A stretch of 64,000 bases of DNA, taken from contig DALYEP010000001.1 of NCBI GenBank assembly GCA_031972475.1, positions 434,001 through 498,000 of the forward strand. Reading direction: 5' to 3'. Under the pieces are notes generated by a model. It was not told the origin of the DNA. It did no database searches and saw only the letters and a program-made list of their open reading frames with translations. The DNA comes from CAIQNR01 sp031972475 (GTDB lineage: Bacteria; Babelota; Babeliae; Babelales; CAIQNR01). Positions within the stretch are counted from its first letter, which is position 1; every line of letters starts with the position of its first letter. A program made the translations under genes and the position numbers. This document shows positions 9,023-17,633 of the stretch, piece after piece.

Positions 9023-10105
9023 ATGATAATACTTGATTTCTTATCACTAACTTGCTCAAAACTACCCTATTTAATTGCAGGAATTCTTGGTGTAGGAACC
9101 GTTATAACAATTCATGAATTTGGTCATTTTATTTTTGGAAAATTATTTAATGTTCACATTCCTGAATTCTCTATCGGAATGGGTCCAAAAATTTATAGTA
9201 AAAAAATAGGAGAAACCACCTTTTGCATTTCTGCGATTCCAGTTGGAGCTTATGTGGCAGCTGATCAAGATCCAAAAACTGCTGGCGGATATCATAGAAC
9301 AATTCAATCAAAAAAATACTGGCAAAAACTTATTATTGTATCAGGAGGAGTGCTTTTTAACCTTATATTTGCTTATTTACTTCTTGTTGGGCTCTTTATG
9401 AGAGGTGTACCAGCAAGCCCTCTTTTAACAGGAGAACATTTAATAGAAAAAGTTATTCCTCATTCAGCTGCATACAAAGCTGGAATTATTGAAGGGGATA
9501 AGATTATAGCTATAAACAATGAGTCTGTTGAAAAAAATGTTGAAAAATTATTAAAAATAATTTCAGAAAATCCACACAAAGAAGCAGATTTAACAATAGT
9601 AAGAAATAAAGAGCTAATAAAAACACATTGCATACTTGATGCCCATCAAGATGACACAAAAAAAGGATCTATGGGAATTCATCTAGCTTTTTCAGGAATA
9701 GAACCAGTTAATTTTTTTAATGCAATAACTCAGGCAAGCTCACTACTTAAAATATTAATTGTTAAAAATATTGTACAAATTAAAAATATATTTATTAAAA
9801 AATCAGCAAAAAATCTTGCTGGCCCTTTAGGAATGATACATTTAGCAATTGATAGCGCAAGCAAAGGAATGGTTTTTTTATTATTATTACTTGTTTTAAT
9901 TAATGTAGGACTCGCTGTTTTAAATATAATTCCACTGCCAATATTAGATGGAGGACATCTCCTTATTTACACAATAGAAGCAATTATCGGAAAACCAATA
10001 AATGAAAAAATTCAAACAATAATTAGCTATATCACTATAGGTTTGTTCATTTTACTTTTCACTTATTTAACATTTCAAGACACCATTAGAATTTTTTTTA
10101 ATTGA
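9023..10105 (+). CDS. rseP: RIP zinc metalloprotease RseP (site-2 protease)
   Basis: An intramembrane metalloprotease that in other bacteria cleaves anti-sigma factors and leftover signal peptides. The zinc motif HEFGH is at residues 31-35 in the first transmembrane helix. A PDZ domain lies roughly at 125-205 (PHSAAYKAGIIEGDKIIAIN). The third metal ligand motif LDGGH is at 308-312, followed by a last hydrophobic helix. The 360 residues fit a single-PDZ RseP. The gene stands alone; dxr, cdsA and bamA, common neighbours, are absent. A strong hairpin follows. Confidence 0.93.
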   Translation: MIILDFLSLTCSKLPYLIAGILGVGTVITIHEFGHFIFGKLFNVHIPEFSIGMGPKIYSKKIGETTFCISAIPVGAYVAADQDPKTAGGYHRTIQSKKYWQKLIIVSGGVLFNLIFAYLLLVGLFMRGVPASPLLTGEHLIEKVIPHSAAYKAGIIEGDKIIAINNESVEKNVEKLLKIISENPHKEADLTIVRNKELIKTHCILDAHQDDTKKGSMGIHLAFSGIEPVNFFNAITQASSLLKILIVKNIVQIKNIFIKKSAKNLAGPLGMIHLAIDSASKGMVFLLLLLVLINVGLAVLNIIPLPILDGGHLLIYTIEAIIGKPINEKIQTIISYITIGLFILLFTYLTFQDTIRIFFN

Positions 10106-10121
10106 AAAATAAAATACTCTG

Positions 10122-10162
10122 TTAATATTAAAAGGCTCTTAAAAAGAGCCTTTTAATATTAA
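10122..10162 (+). terminator. Hairpin terminator after rseP
   Basis: A perfect 19-base inverted repeat (10122-10140 and 10144-10162) with a three-base AAA loop. The GC-rich upper stem GGCTCTT/AAGAGCC is followed on the plus strand by TTTTAATATT. It begins 16 bases after the rseP stop. Because the lower stem is A/T on both sides it could also work on the minus strand. Confidence 0.8.
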
Positions 10163-10177
10163 ATTACGCTATAATTA

Positions 10178-10464
10178 TTAACTTAATACGCAATAGTCAT
10201 CTAAAATTTCAAACAACTTCCATTTAAAATCTTGTATTTGATCTTGAAATAAAGCGATTTTATCTCCAATTAGCACCTAACCTTTTAACTAATCCATTTG
10301 GCTCTATATTCAGATACATCTTTCATAGTATTTTCCAAAAAACTATCTGTTTTTCATCAAGCCCATGCTCTTGAACATCTAAATTAGAAACCACCTCAGC
10401 TGACACTTCCTCTGACTGAACTAAAAAATTAACTACAAAAAGCATTGCCATACATATTTTTCAT
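10178..10464 (-). pseudogene. Decayed gene for a small exported protein
   Basis: No intact gene fills 10163-10548, but the minus strand reads as protein when frames are stitched. MKNM starts at 10464. The next frame gives MAMLFVVNFLVQSEEVSA, a likely signal peptide (open 10323-10451, 42 codons). A third frame gives LENTMKDVSEYRAKWIS. Then, after more shifts or stops, comes GDKIALFQDQIQDFKWKLFE ending LDDYCVLS at the TAA at 10178-10180. At least three frame changes would be needed, so it looks like a pseudogene of an exported coiled-coil protein. The 42-codon ORF alone could still be expressed. Confidence 0.5.
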
Positions 10465-10548
10465 ACCAAATTCTTTTATAAAAAAATAAATATATCATTA
10501 AAAATATGCGAAAAATGCAATTTAAAAATCAAATCCTTAATACAAAGC

Positions 10549-10581
10549 AAAAAAAAGACCCCTGATTTCTCAAGGGTCTTT
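10549..10581 (-). terminator. Rho-independent terminator of rplM
   Basis: On the minus strand AAAGACCC (10574-10581) pairs with GGGTCTTT (10554-10561) across a twelve-base loop, followed by a run of T. It starts about 25 bases after the rplM stop. Confidence 0.85.
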
Positions 10582-10605
10582 GATTTAAAATCTTTAATTT
10601 AAATA

Positions 10606-11031
10606 TTAAAGGCCAATTTGCGCTTCATGAGGATGATCAGTTCCTGTATAAACACGCAAATATTTTGCTATAAACTTTTTTAATCTGTTTTTAGGCAACA
10701 TTCCTTCAACTGCATGTTGAATTAAAAAAGTAGGGTGCTTTGCTAACATATCTTTAGCAACTGTCTCTTTTTTACCACCCATATAACCACTTACACGAAT
10801 GTATGTTTTATCATCCATTTTAGTACCAGTTAATACTACATGCTCAGCATTAATTACTACTACGTAATCACCACTTGCTGTATGAGGCGTATAAGTAACC
10901 TTATTCTTACCACGAAGAAGGTCTGCGATTTCTGTTGCAATTCTACCTAAAACTTTACCTTTTGCATCAATTAAATGCCACTTTGGTTGACGATCTTCTA
11001 CTCGTAAGAAAAACGTTTTATTCATTGTCAT
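10606..11031 (-). CDS. rplM: 50S ribosomal protein L13
   Basis: L13 is an early-assembling 50S protein. The 141-residue product shows WHLIDAKGKVLGRIATEIAD, GDYVVVINAEHVVLTGTK and the signature MLPKNRLKKFIAKYLRVYTG, all canonical. Length is standard (about 142). In most bacteria rpsI (S9) follows in the same operon; here a terminator follows directly, so the rplM-rpsI pair is split. The gene has a candidate promoter of its own at 11099-11127. Confidence 0.97.
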   Translation of the reverse strand: MTMNKTFFLRVEDRQPKWHLIDAKGKVLGRIATEIADLLRGKNKVTYTPHTASGDYVVVINAEHVVLTGTKMDDKTYIRVSGYMGGKKETVAKDMLAKHPTFLIQHAVEGMLPKNRLKKFIAKYLRVYTGTDHPHEAQIGL

Positions 11032-11098
11032 AAAAAAACACCTTTTAACTGTCTATAAAATTTTCAATGCACTCAGCTTTAATGAACGGATAGGACTT

Positions 11099-11127
11099 AC
11101 ATTACGATAAAAATAGATTTTGGTCAA
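11099..11127 (-). promoter_or_regulatory. Candidate promoter for rplM
   Basis: On the minus strand TTGACC (11122-11127) is followed after exactly 17 bases by TAATGT (11099-11104), about 70 bases before the rplM start. The -35 is good and the -10 is weak. Confidence 0.4.
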
Positions 11128-11178
11128 ATACAAACATAAAGTTTCTATCGATTTCTAAATACTATTCTTGTCAAAATA

Positions 11179-12528
11179 TTAATTTTTCTCTTCAACTTCT
11201 GTTAAAAAATTATCTTCCATATTTTTTACAGAATCCTCTTGTTCTTTTCCTAAATTATCTCGCATAAGCTCTTCTATTTCAATTGTTGTTTTAGGGAAAC
11301 TTTCGCTTAAACAAATAGCTTCTCCATCAACAATCCAATACATATCTTCAATTCTAACACCTAATCGCTCCTCTGGAATATAAATACCAGGCTCAATAGT
11401 AATAATATCGCCTTTTGCAAGAGGATTTTTTGCATTGCCTACATCATGAACATCAAGCCCTACAAAATGCCCTATTCCATGAGGAAAAAATTTATCATAC
11501 CCACCTTTTTCTTTAAGGAATTCACACGCAAGATGATGTAATGATTTTAAAGGTTGATCAGAATTATTAAGCCACATACCTGGCTTTGCAGAAGCAGCTA
11601 TATATTCTTGAGTCTCAAGCACAATATCATATATTTCTTTTTGACGCTGAGTAAAAACACCTGAAACTGGATATGTTCGAGAAATATCGGCACAGTACCT
11701 CTTAAAACTTGCCCCAATATCAATCACCACCAAATCACCTTGCGACATCACTTGGTTATTAGCAACATAATGGAGAATAGTGCTATTTTTTCCTGAACCA
11801 ACAATACTGGCAAATGCAGGAACCGTTTGCCCTTCTGTAAAAATATAATTAATTGCAGCATTAACATCTGATTCTCTTTTCCCAGGCTGTATAACACCAG
11901 CAGCTGCTTCATGCGCAGTAATTGTTACTTCTATAGCTTTATATATATATTTAAGCTCTTGTTGATCTTTTATCCTCCTAAGAGATGCGCTTAACAAACT
12001 AATATCAATAATTTTTTCACGCAAAGAAGGAATAGCTAAACAAAGTTTTTCTATAATAAAACGAACGTCATCAGAAGCGTCCTTTAGAACAATAAAAATA
12101 TACTGATCCGCTTTTAAAGCCTGCTCTATAACATTAATAACATTTTTATAAATTTCTACAGATCCAAATATATCAAGAGAATAACCTTTAATTTTTTCAC
12201 CTAAAGGCAATCGCTGTACAATGCCTAAATGTTCAAAGTTTTCAGAATTAAGCGATTCTGACATCCAAATAGAACGAGATACCTCATAAGATGGTTCATA
12301 TAATACAACATTATTTTTCTCATTTTCATAAAAAATAACGCCCGGCTCTTGGATTCCTACAAAATAAAAAAATGTACTATCTTGGTAAAAAGGTTCTCTT
12401 GTCTTTTCTAAACTAGCAAAAAAAACTATTGATCCTTTCTTATCAGGATATTTTTCATTTATAAGCTCTTTAAGAGCAATCCTTCTTTTAACCCTTTGAT
12501 TACATTCATCAAGCGACAATTTAATCAC
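11179..12528 (-). CDS. pepP: Xaa-Pro aminopeptidase, M24 (PepP-like)
   Basis: A dinuclear-metal peptidase that removes N-terminal residues preceding proline, acting in the cytoplasm. The 449-residue protein has an N-terminal aminopeptidase-P domain (about 1-175) and a pita-bread catalytic domain. The five metal ligands can be placed: D270 (VVIDIG), D281 (CADISRTYP), H354 (GIGHFVGLDVHD), E379 (TIEPGIYIP) and E394 (GVRIED). All are intact, so it should be active. The acidic tail after about 430 is variable. The gene precedes rplM and follows recR by 18 bases. PepP and PepQ cannot be separated with certainty. Confidence 0.88.
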   Translation of the reverse strand: MIKLSLDECNQRVKRRIALKELINEKYPDKKGSIVFFASLEKTREPFYQDSTFFYFVGIQEPGVIFYENEKNNVVLYEPSYEVSRSIWMSESLNSENFEHLGIVQRLPLGEKIKGYSLDIFGSVEIYKNVINVIEQALKADQYIFIVLKDASDDVRFIIEKLCLAIPSLREKIIDISLLSASLRRIKDQQELKYIYKAIEVTITAHEAAAGVIQPGKRESDVNAAINYIFTEGQTVPAFASIVGSGKNSTILHYVANNQVMSQGDLVVIDIGASFKRYCADISRTYPVSGVFTQRQKEIYDIVLETQEYIAASAKPGMWLNNSDQPLKSLHHLACEFLKEKGGYDKFFPHGIGHFVGLDVHDVGNAKNPLAKGDIITIEPGIYIPEERLGVRIEDMYWIVDGEAICLSESFPKTTIEIEELMRDNLGKEQEDSVKNMEDNFLTEVEEKN

Positions 12529-12546
12529 CCTTTCCTCCCTTAATTA

Positions 12547-13146
12547 TTAAAAAGGCCTTCTTTCAAAAAGCGCTTTATATACTGTTAATTTATCCATCAA
12601 TTCAATACTAGAGCCTACAGGAATACCACGAGCTAAACATGAAACCTTAATTTCAGAAGATTTCATCTTGCGAGCAATATAAGCAGCCGTCGCCTCTCCT
12701 TCTGGAGTCTGATTTGTCGCTAAAATAACTTCTTTAATACCATCAGAAACTCTCATCATAAGTTTTTCTATTGAAAGGTCCTCTGGCCCAATACCATCAA
12801 GAGGAGATATTGCCCCCCCAAGAACATGGTATAAACCTTTATATCCTTCTGTTTTCTCTATAGTCAAAAGCTCTTGCCATGTCTCTACTACACAAATTAT
12901 AGTTTTATCACGCTTTGAATCATCACAAAAAACACATAACTTATTTCGCTCCCTCCAGACACAACAAATAGGGCATAAAATAATAGTAGATCGAGCTTCT
13001 TGTAAAGCAGAAATGAATGAATTAACTTTCACATCTTCTGCCATTAAAAAATACGTTACAACTCTATACAAATTCTTTGATGCTAAATAAGGAACCTGCT
13101 GCAATGTCTTACACAATTGAGCAAGGGTTGGGACTTTTTCTATCAT
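12547..13146 (-). CDS. recR: Recombination protein RecR
   Basis: RecR works with RecO and RecF to load RecA at gaps. The 199-residue protein has an N-terminal helix-hairpin-helix, a zinc finger with cysteines 58, 61, 71 and 74, and a TOPRIM domain with the family block LYHVLGGAISPLDGIGPEDL. Length matches the family (about 198). Its ATG overlaps the yidC stop by four bases (ATGA), indicating coupling. The usual partners dnaX and the YbaB gene are not adjacent. Confidence 0.95.
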   Translation of the reverse strand: MIEKVPTLAQLCKTLQQVPYLASKNLYRVVTYFLMAEDVKVNSFISALQEARSTIILCPICCVWRERNKLCVFCDDSKRDKTIICVVETWQELLTIEKTEGYKGLYHVLGGAISPLDGIGPEDLSIEKLMMRVSDGIKEVILATNQTPEGEATAAYIARKMKSSEIKVSCLARGIPVGSSIELMDKLTVYKALFERRPF

Positions 13147-14825
13147 AATCCAAATGCCCTTTGTACTCGAATCTGAATAATATGGAGAATGTTATTAAAT
13201 AAAAGATATAAACCCAATCCCGACGCCATTATAGTTCCTACACCACCCATAACCAAACCTATTACTAATGGCCATAAAACACCTCTAACGCCTTTAGTAT
13301 TTTTTTGATTAAGGAAAAATGAAAAAACAAAACTTATAAACATTAAAAATGGAAGAATATAATAATGATCAGGAACCGAAAGATCTTTAATCCATAAGAA
13401 CGGTTGTTCATATAATTCAAGTGAATTACGCAAAGCTCCCTGTAACCCCAATAAAAATGGCATCTGAATAAACTGAGGTAAACAACCTCCTAACATAGTC
13501 ATTCCATTTTTCAATGCATGTTCAGCTTTAACTTGATTTAAAAGCTCAGGGTTGTCTTTATATTTTTTTTCTAAATATTCCAATTGCCTTTGACTTTCTT
13601 GAAACTCTCTCATTTTTTTATCGCCACGAAAAGTAAAAGGTAAAAGAAGTAGTTTTAAAAGTAATGTTGCTAAAAGAATTGCATATCCATAATTATGCGT
13701 ATAATAATCACAATATTTTAAAAAGCTTAACATTGGCTTAGTCACAAAAGAGAACCAACCATAATCAAGTATTTTTTCTAAACGAGCGTCTTCATGAATT
13801 AAAGGTTCCAATTCTTTTGGACCAAAATAGAAAGTCATATCCCAAGTTGTATCTTCAAAGATTTCTTTGCCTTCTAAATAAGATACAACTGTATAATTAA
13901 CCGCATCCACTCTATTTGCATGATACGCGCTCTCTTCAATTTTTCTTGAATAAGCTCTTTCAGAGAACTTATTTGTATCTTTAATTAATGCACACAAAAA
14001 ATATTTATTGTCTGATCCATAAATTTCTGGATGCATATAACCTTGATCTTCTACTATTTTTGCAGCCGGAGTAATAGTAACTTTACCTAATTTAGTGCAA
14101 GCAATAGAATTAATTGAATCATACTCACCTAACTCTTTAAGAGCTGGACTTGCCCATATAAGGCGAGGCCTCATGCTCTTTTTTGGTTGTAATCTTAAAG
14201 AAAGCTCAATAGAAAAATTATCTTTATAAATAGTAAACTTTTTAAAAATAACGCCCTGATCAGAATGGCCTTTATAAGTTAAAACAACTCTATTATTAAA
14301 ATCTTCACGATCAATCAAATCATAATCATAAGGAGTGTTTGTGTCTAACGCTAACATAAACGGGTAATATTGCTTTTCAGTAAAATATCCCTCTTTCCAA
14401 ATAGTAAAAAGTTGTTTTCTATTACCAGAAAGATTACGTGTAAATGCTGCATCTATTAAAGTTGCTCCATGAGATGAAAATATAAATTCAGCAACATCAG
14501 TTTGAACTTTTGTTAAAACAGCATCATGACGAGAATTAGCAAAATCAACATCAAAATTTAAAGGCTCATTTGATGCTTTTGGCATTTTAACGCTTGCAGT
14601 AAATGTCCCTTCTTGTTGCTGTGGCTTAAAATAATTCATCACCATGCCCAAAACAAAAACTATTCCTGCTAAAATAATTGCTCTTTTAAAACCCTCATGA
14701 ACAGAAGCTATTAAATTCTTTTTAGTCGGTCCAAAAAACCAATTTAAAACAGATCCAAACAACCCCCAAAAAACAATACTTGCCGCAAAATAACTTACTG
14801 AAATCTCAGAACCTAAAAAATACAT
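13143..14825 (-). CDS. yidC: Membrane protein insertase YidC
   Basis: YidC inserts and folds inner-membrane proteins, alone or with SecYEG. From the ATG ending at 14825 it has 560 residues: an N-terminal membrane anchor, a large periplasmic beta domain (roughly 60-345, as in Gram-negative YidC), then the conserved five-helix core starting near WFSFVTKPMLSFLKY and including LPFTFRGDKKMREFQ. The frame can be extended to a TTG at 14855, but AAAAGGG lies five bases before the ATG and no ribosome site precedes the TTG. rnpA and rpmH, its usual neighbours, are missing. Confidence 0.94.
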   Translation of the reverse strand: MYFLGSEISVSYFAASIVFWGLFGSVLNWFFGPTKKNLIASVHEGFKRAIILAGIVFVLGMVMNYFKPQQQEGTFTASVKMPKASNEPLNFDVDFANSRHDAVLTKVQTDVAEFIFSSHGATLIDAAFTRNLSGNRKQLFTIWKEGYFTEKQYYPFMLALDTNTPYDYDLIDREDFNNRVVLTYKGHSDQGVIFKKFTIYKDNFSIELSLRLQPKKSMRPRLIWASPALKELGEYDSINSIACTKLGKVTITPAAKIVEDQGYMHPEIYGSDNKYFLCALIKDTNKFSERAYSRKIEESAYHANRVDAVNYTVVSYLEGKEIFEDTTWDMTFYFGPKELEPLIHEDARLEKILDYGWFSFVTKPMLSFLKYCDYYTHNYGYAILLATLLLKLLLLPFTFRGDKKMREFQESQRQLEYLEKKYKDNPELLNQVKAEHALKNGMTMLGGCLPQFIQMPFLLGLQGALRNSLELYEQPFLWIKDLSVPDHYYILPFLMFISFVFSFFLNQKNTKGVRGVLWPLVIGLVMGGVGTIMASGLGLYLLFNNILHIIQIRVQRAFGL

Positions 14826-15101
14826 ACGAACCCTTTTATTAAAGACTATGAACAAATGCTATATTTTTAATTGTCCACTGAAATTTTATAAAAAACATAA
14901 CAACGTCACATTAATTGAAATTAAAAAACAACCTAATTGTAACAATAAAGAGAAACTTAGGCTACCTTGAAATAAAAACTTTACACTTAAAAAACCACAA
15001 AAATTAAATACTTTTTTTTAAAAAATGAAATTTCAAATTATTATTTTATAAAAATAAAAAAGTTTAAACAGCATAAAATATAAAAATATCTTTAAGTTCT
15101 T

Positions 15102-15118
15102 TAAAGAGAATCTCTTTA
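15102..15118. promoter_or_regulatory. Palindromic operator candidate upstream of the MerR-like gene
   Basis: The 364-base gap 14826-15189 between divergent yidC and the MerR-like gene is extremely AT-rich and shows no gene. It contains a perfect odd-centred palindrome, TAAAGAGA-A-TCTCTTTA, at 15102-15118. A perfect TATAAT lies at 15148-15153, 37 bases before the regulator start, with no good -35. MerR-family proteins bind dyads in such regions, so autoregulation is plausible. The T-rich bases after it also allow a small terminator, but no plus-strand gene precedes it. Confidence 0.4.
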
Positions 15119-15189
15119 CTTTTTTATATATAAACTGTTACTTCAACTATAATTCAGAATTGATAAAGATTTTATTATAAAGGATCAGT

Positions 15190-15561
15190 ATGAAGATGCA
15201 AAAACGCCAATTTCGCATTGGAGAACTTGCAAAAACACTAGGAGTTGAACAGTTTGTTATAAGGTTTTGGGAAAAAGAATTTAGATTTAATGCACACAGA
15301 TCTGAAGGCGGTCAAAGATTTTATAGTGAAAAAGATCTTTTGCGATTTAAATTCATCAAAACATTACTCTATGAGCAAGGCTTTACTATTGCAGGAGCTA
15401 AAAAACAACTCACTATTTCATCAAATAAAAAAGAAGATTGCACTATTATTGGTTCTCAAAAAACATCAATTCCTTCTGAAAATCAGACTATTAAAATACT
15501 AGAAGAATTAGAAACCCTAAGAACCAAGCTTTTATTATTAAAAAATATGCTTACACAATAA
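15190..15561 (+). CDS. MerR-family transcriptional regulator
   Basis: A DNA-binding regulator with an N-terminal winged helix-turn-helix: FRIGELAKTLGVEQFVIRFW, then GGQRFYSEKDLLRFKFIKTL and LLYEQGFTIAGAKKQL, the MerR layout in which an Arg/Tyr wing follows the recognition helix. At 123 residues it has only a short C-terminal helix (about 97-121) for dimerisation and no obvious cysteine or drug-binding effector domain. AAAGGA precedes the ATG. A palindrome and TATAAT lie upstream. Its target is unknown; the adjacent membrane protein gene, 49 bases downstream, is a candidate. Confidence 0.85.
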   Translation: MKMQKRQFRIGELAKTLGVEQFVIRFWEKEFRFNAHRSEGGQRFYSEKDLLRFKFIKTLLYEQGFTIAGAKKQLTISSNKKEDCTIIGSQKTSIPSENQTIKILEELETLRTKLLLLKNMLTQ

Positions 15562-15610
15562 TTATACTTTAAAAAAATTAGTTTAACCGTATATCCTAAA
15601 GGAGTTTTTC

Positions 15611-16006
15611 ATGGATATCGCAACTTTACGTTTACTCGTTCTTCCAATATCAGCATTTGTTTCATTCCATCTTGGTCTTGCAGGCGCAGGAATCAACCTT
15701 CTTAAACACATACGTCTAGAAAGCGCACGAAAAGGGCTTAGTCTTTTTGCTGGTGTTTGCGGGCTTTTAGCAATTATATTTTATTTAATGGATGCTCACG
15801 ATCCTGTTTTTGCACAATTCCACACAGAAAGACATATCTTCAATTTAATAACAGCCCTTGGATGCTCTTTTACAGCTCTTTGTGTAGGAGTTGAATCTTT
15901 TGGTATTAATATTTTAAAACTTACACATCTTACTCATGCTCGTAAATTCCTTGAATTTATGGCTGGTGTAATTGGTGGATATGGACTTATACTTTACTTT
16001 AAATAA
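15611..16006 (+). CDS. Small membrane protein with internally duplicated two-helix unit
   Basis: Family not recognised. The 131 residues contain about four hydrophobic segments (roughly 8-30, 43-60, 77-100, 114-130). Residues 22-59 and 93-130 align at an offset of 71. Shared positions include Gly-Ile-Asn at 27-29 and 98-100, Leu-Lys at 31-32 and 102-103, Ala-Arg-Lys at 39-41 and 110-112, and Ala-Gly-Val at 47-49 and 118-120. So it is a tandem duplication of a hairpin with a conserved basic loop. AAAGGAG precedes the ATG. It probably forms an operon with the regulator upstream and ends at a strong terminator. Confidence 0.7.
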   Translation: MDIATLRLLVLPISAFVSFHLGLAGAGINLLKHIRLESARKGLSLFAGVCGLLAIIFYLMDAHDPVFAQFHTERHIFNLITALGCSFTALCVGVESFGINILKLTHLTHARKFLEFMAGVIGGYGLILYFK

Positions 16007-16023
16007 AAACATTATCATAAAAA

Positions 16024-16060
16024 AAGAAGGCTTTGTTTAACGCAAAGCCTTCTTTTTTTT
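16024..16060 (+). terminator. Rho-independent terminator
   Basis: A twelve-base perfect stem (16024-16035 with 16043-16054), seven-base loop and a run of eight or more T at the 3' side. It lies 18 bases after the preceding stop. Confidence 0.93.
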
Positions 16061-16136
16061 ACATTATTTTTTTTTACATTACCCTATGAAATATTCTTAA
16101 TTCAAAATGGTTATTATCAAGATTAATGGAAATTTT

Positions 16137-17525
16137 ATGTACAAAGAAAAAGCGCATTTTCACTTCATGGGCATTGGTGGAATAGGAATGAGCGGCATTG
16201 CAAAAATTTTAATCCAAAAAGGATACATTGTATCTGGATGCGACACCAACCATGATCAAAAAAGCATCGCCGATCTTATTAAACTTGGTTGCGCTATAGC
16301 TGATAACCACAATAGTGATATGTGCCTACAAAATTCCATTGATTTTTTAGTCTATTCAACTGATATATCTGTAGAAAATCCAGAATTTATACATGCAAAA
16401 AATTTAAATATTCCAATAATTCATAGATCACTTATTCTTAGCGAACTTATGCGTCAATCATTTTCTATTGGCGTAGCAGGATCTCATGGTAAAACAACTA
16501 CCACGTCATTAATTTCTCATATTTTTTTAGAAAATGATCAAGATCCAACAATTATAGTTGGTGGATATCTTAAAACAATAAATTCTAATGCTCACTATGG
16601 AAAAGGAAAGTTTCTTATTGCAGAAACCGATGAAAGTGATCGCTCATTATTACATTTAAAACCAATGTTTGCAGTTCTTACATCAATAGATATAGAGCAT
16701 ATGAATACATACAAAAATTTATATGATATAACTTCAACTTTTAATACCTTTTTAAATCAACTACCGTTTTACGGAAAAGCATTTGTTTGTATTGATGACA
16801 AGCAGATAGCCTCTTTATTGCCACTTAATCAAAATAATTATATTACATACGGTTTTTCAGAAAAAGCTGATTACCAAATTACTAATATTATTTTTGAAAA
16901 GAATAAAACAATTTATTCACTTTTTATAAAAAATTTTAAAGAAACTTATAATATTACACTTGCAATTCCTGGAGAGCATAATGCCCTTAATAGTGTAGCT
17001 GCTCTAGCTGTTGCAATTGAAGCAGAAATACCTTTAAACGATGCAATTTTATCTTTATCAACTTTTCAAGGAGTCGACAGAAGATTCACATATCGAGGAA
17101 TGTATAAAAACATAGAAATCTTTGATGACTATGGCCATCACCCTACAGAAATACTCTGTACCTTAAAAAATGCAGTTCGACAAGCCGATAAAAAACCTCT
17201 TACTATCATCTTCCAACCCCATCGTTACACGCGAACTCAAAGCTTATGGGATGATTTTAGTACTATTTTTATTAATACAAAAATAGATCATTTAATTATT
17301 ACAGATATTTATAGTGCAGGCGAAAAGCCAATACCAAATATTACAAGCAATAATCTAGTTAAAGAAATTCGTAAGCATAATCCTTCTTTTACAGTCGATT
17401 ATGTTCCTTATGAAGATAATCACAGCTCTCTTATTTCTTATATTGAAAAAAATATTCCCAATAACGGAGTATTACTTCTTCAAGGAGCTGGATCTGTAAG
17501 CAAAATCACACGATCTCTTTTATAA
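16137..17525 (+). CDS. murC: UDP-N-acetylmuramate--L-alanine ligase
   Basis: MurC adds L-alanine to UDP-MurNAc, the first amino-acid step of peptidoglycan synthesis. From the ATG at 16137 it has 462 residues. The N-terminal Rossmann motif HFMGIGGIGMSG is followed by the ATP loop GSHGKTTT at 115-122, the Mur ligase central domain, and the C-terminal domain with FDDYGHHPTEI and QPHRYTRTQ. I preferred 16137 over the in-frame ATG at 16107 because TGGA lies six bases upstream and the shorter form starts where MurC usually does. It stands apart from any dcw cluster. Confidence 0.95.
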   Translation: MYKEKAHFHFMGIGGIGMSGIAKILIQKGYIVSGCDTNHDQKSIADLIKLGCAIADNHNSDMCLQNSIDFLVYSTDISVENPEFIHAKNLNIPIIHRSLILSELMRQSFSIGVAGSHGKTTTTSLISHIFLENDQDPTIIVGGYLKTINSNAHYGKGKFLIAETDESDRSLLHLKPMFAVLTSIDIEHMNTYKNLYDITSTFNTFLNQLPFYGKAFVCIDDKQIASLLPLNQNNYITYGFSEKADYQITNIIFEKNKTIYSLFIKNFKETYNITLAIPGEHNALNSVAALAVAIEAEIPLNDAILSLSTFQGVDRRFTYRGMYKNIEIFDDYGHHPTEILCTLKNAVRQADKKPLTIIFQPHRYTRTQSLWDDFSTIFINTKIDHLIITDIYSAGEKPIPNITSNNLVKEIRKHNPSFTVDYVPYEDNHSSLISYIEKNIPNNGVLLLQGAGSVSKITRSLL

Positions 17526-17633
17526 AATAAGCTCTAAAACAACATTTTCAAACAAACTATTGATCAATACATGCTATATATCTTAACTTATTAGAAGAAA
17601 GGTTATATAAAAATTGATTAAATGGAGATTGTT

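Noticed and set aside
17558..17569. TATTGATCAATA palindrome upstream of the exported cluster
   Set aside because: Twelve-base AT palindromes are expected by chance in such AT-rich DNA; no further support.
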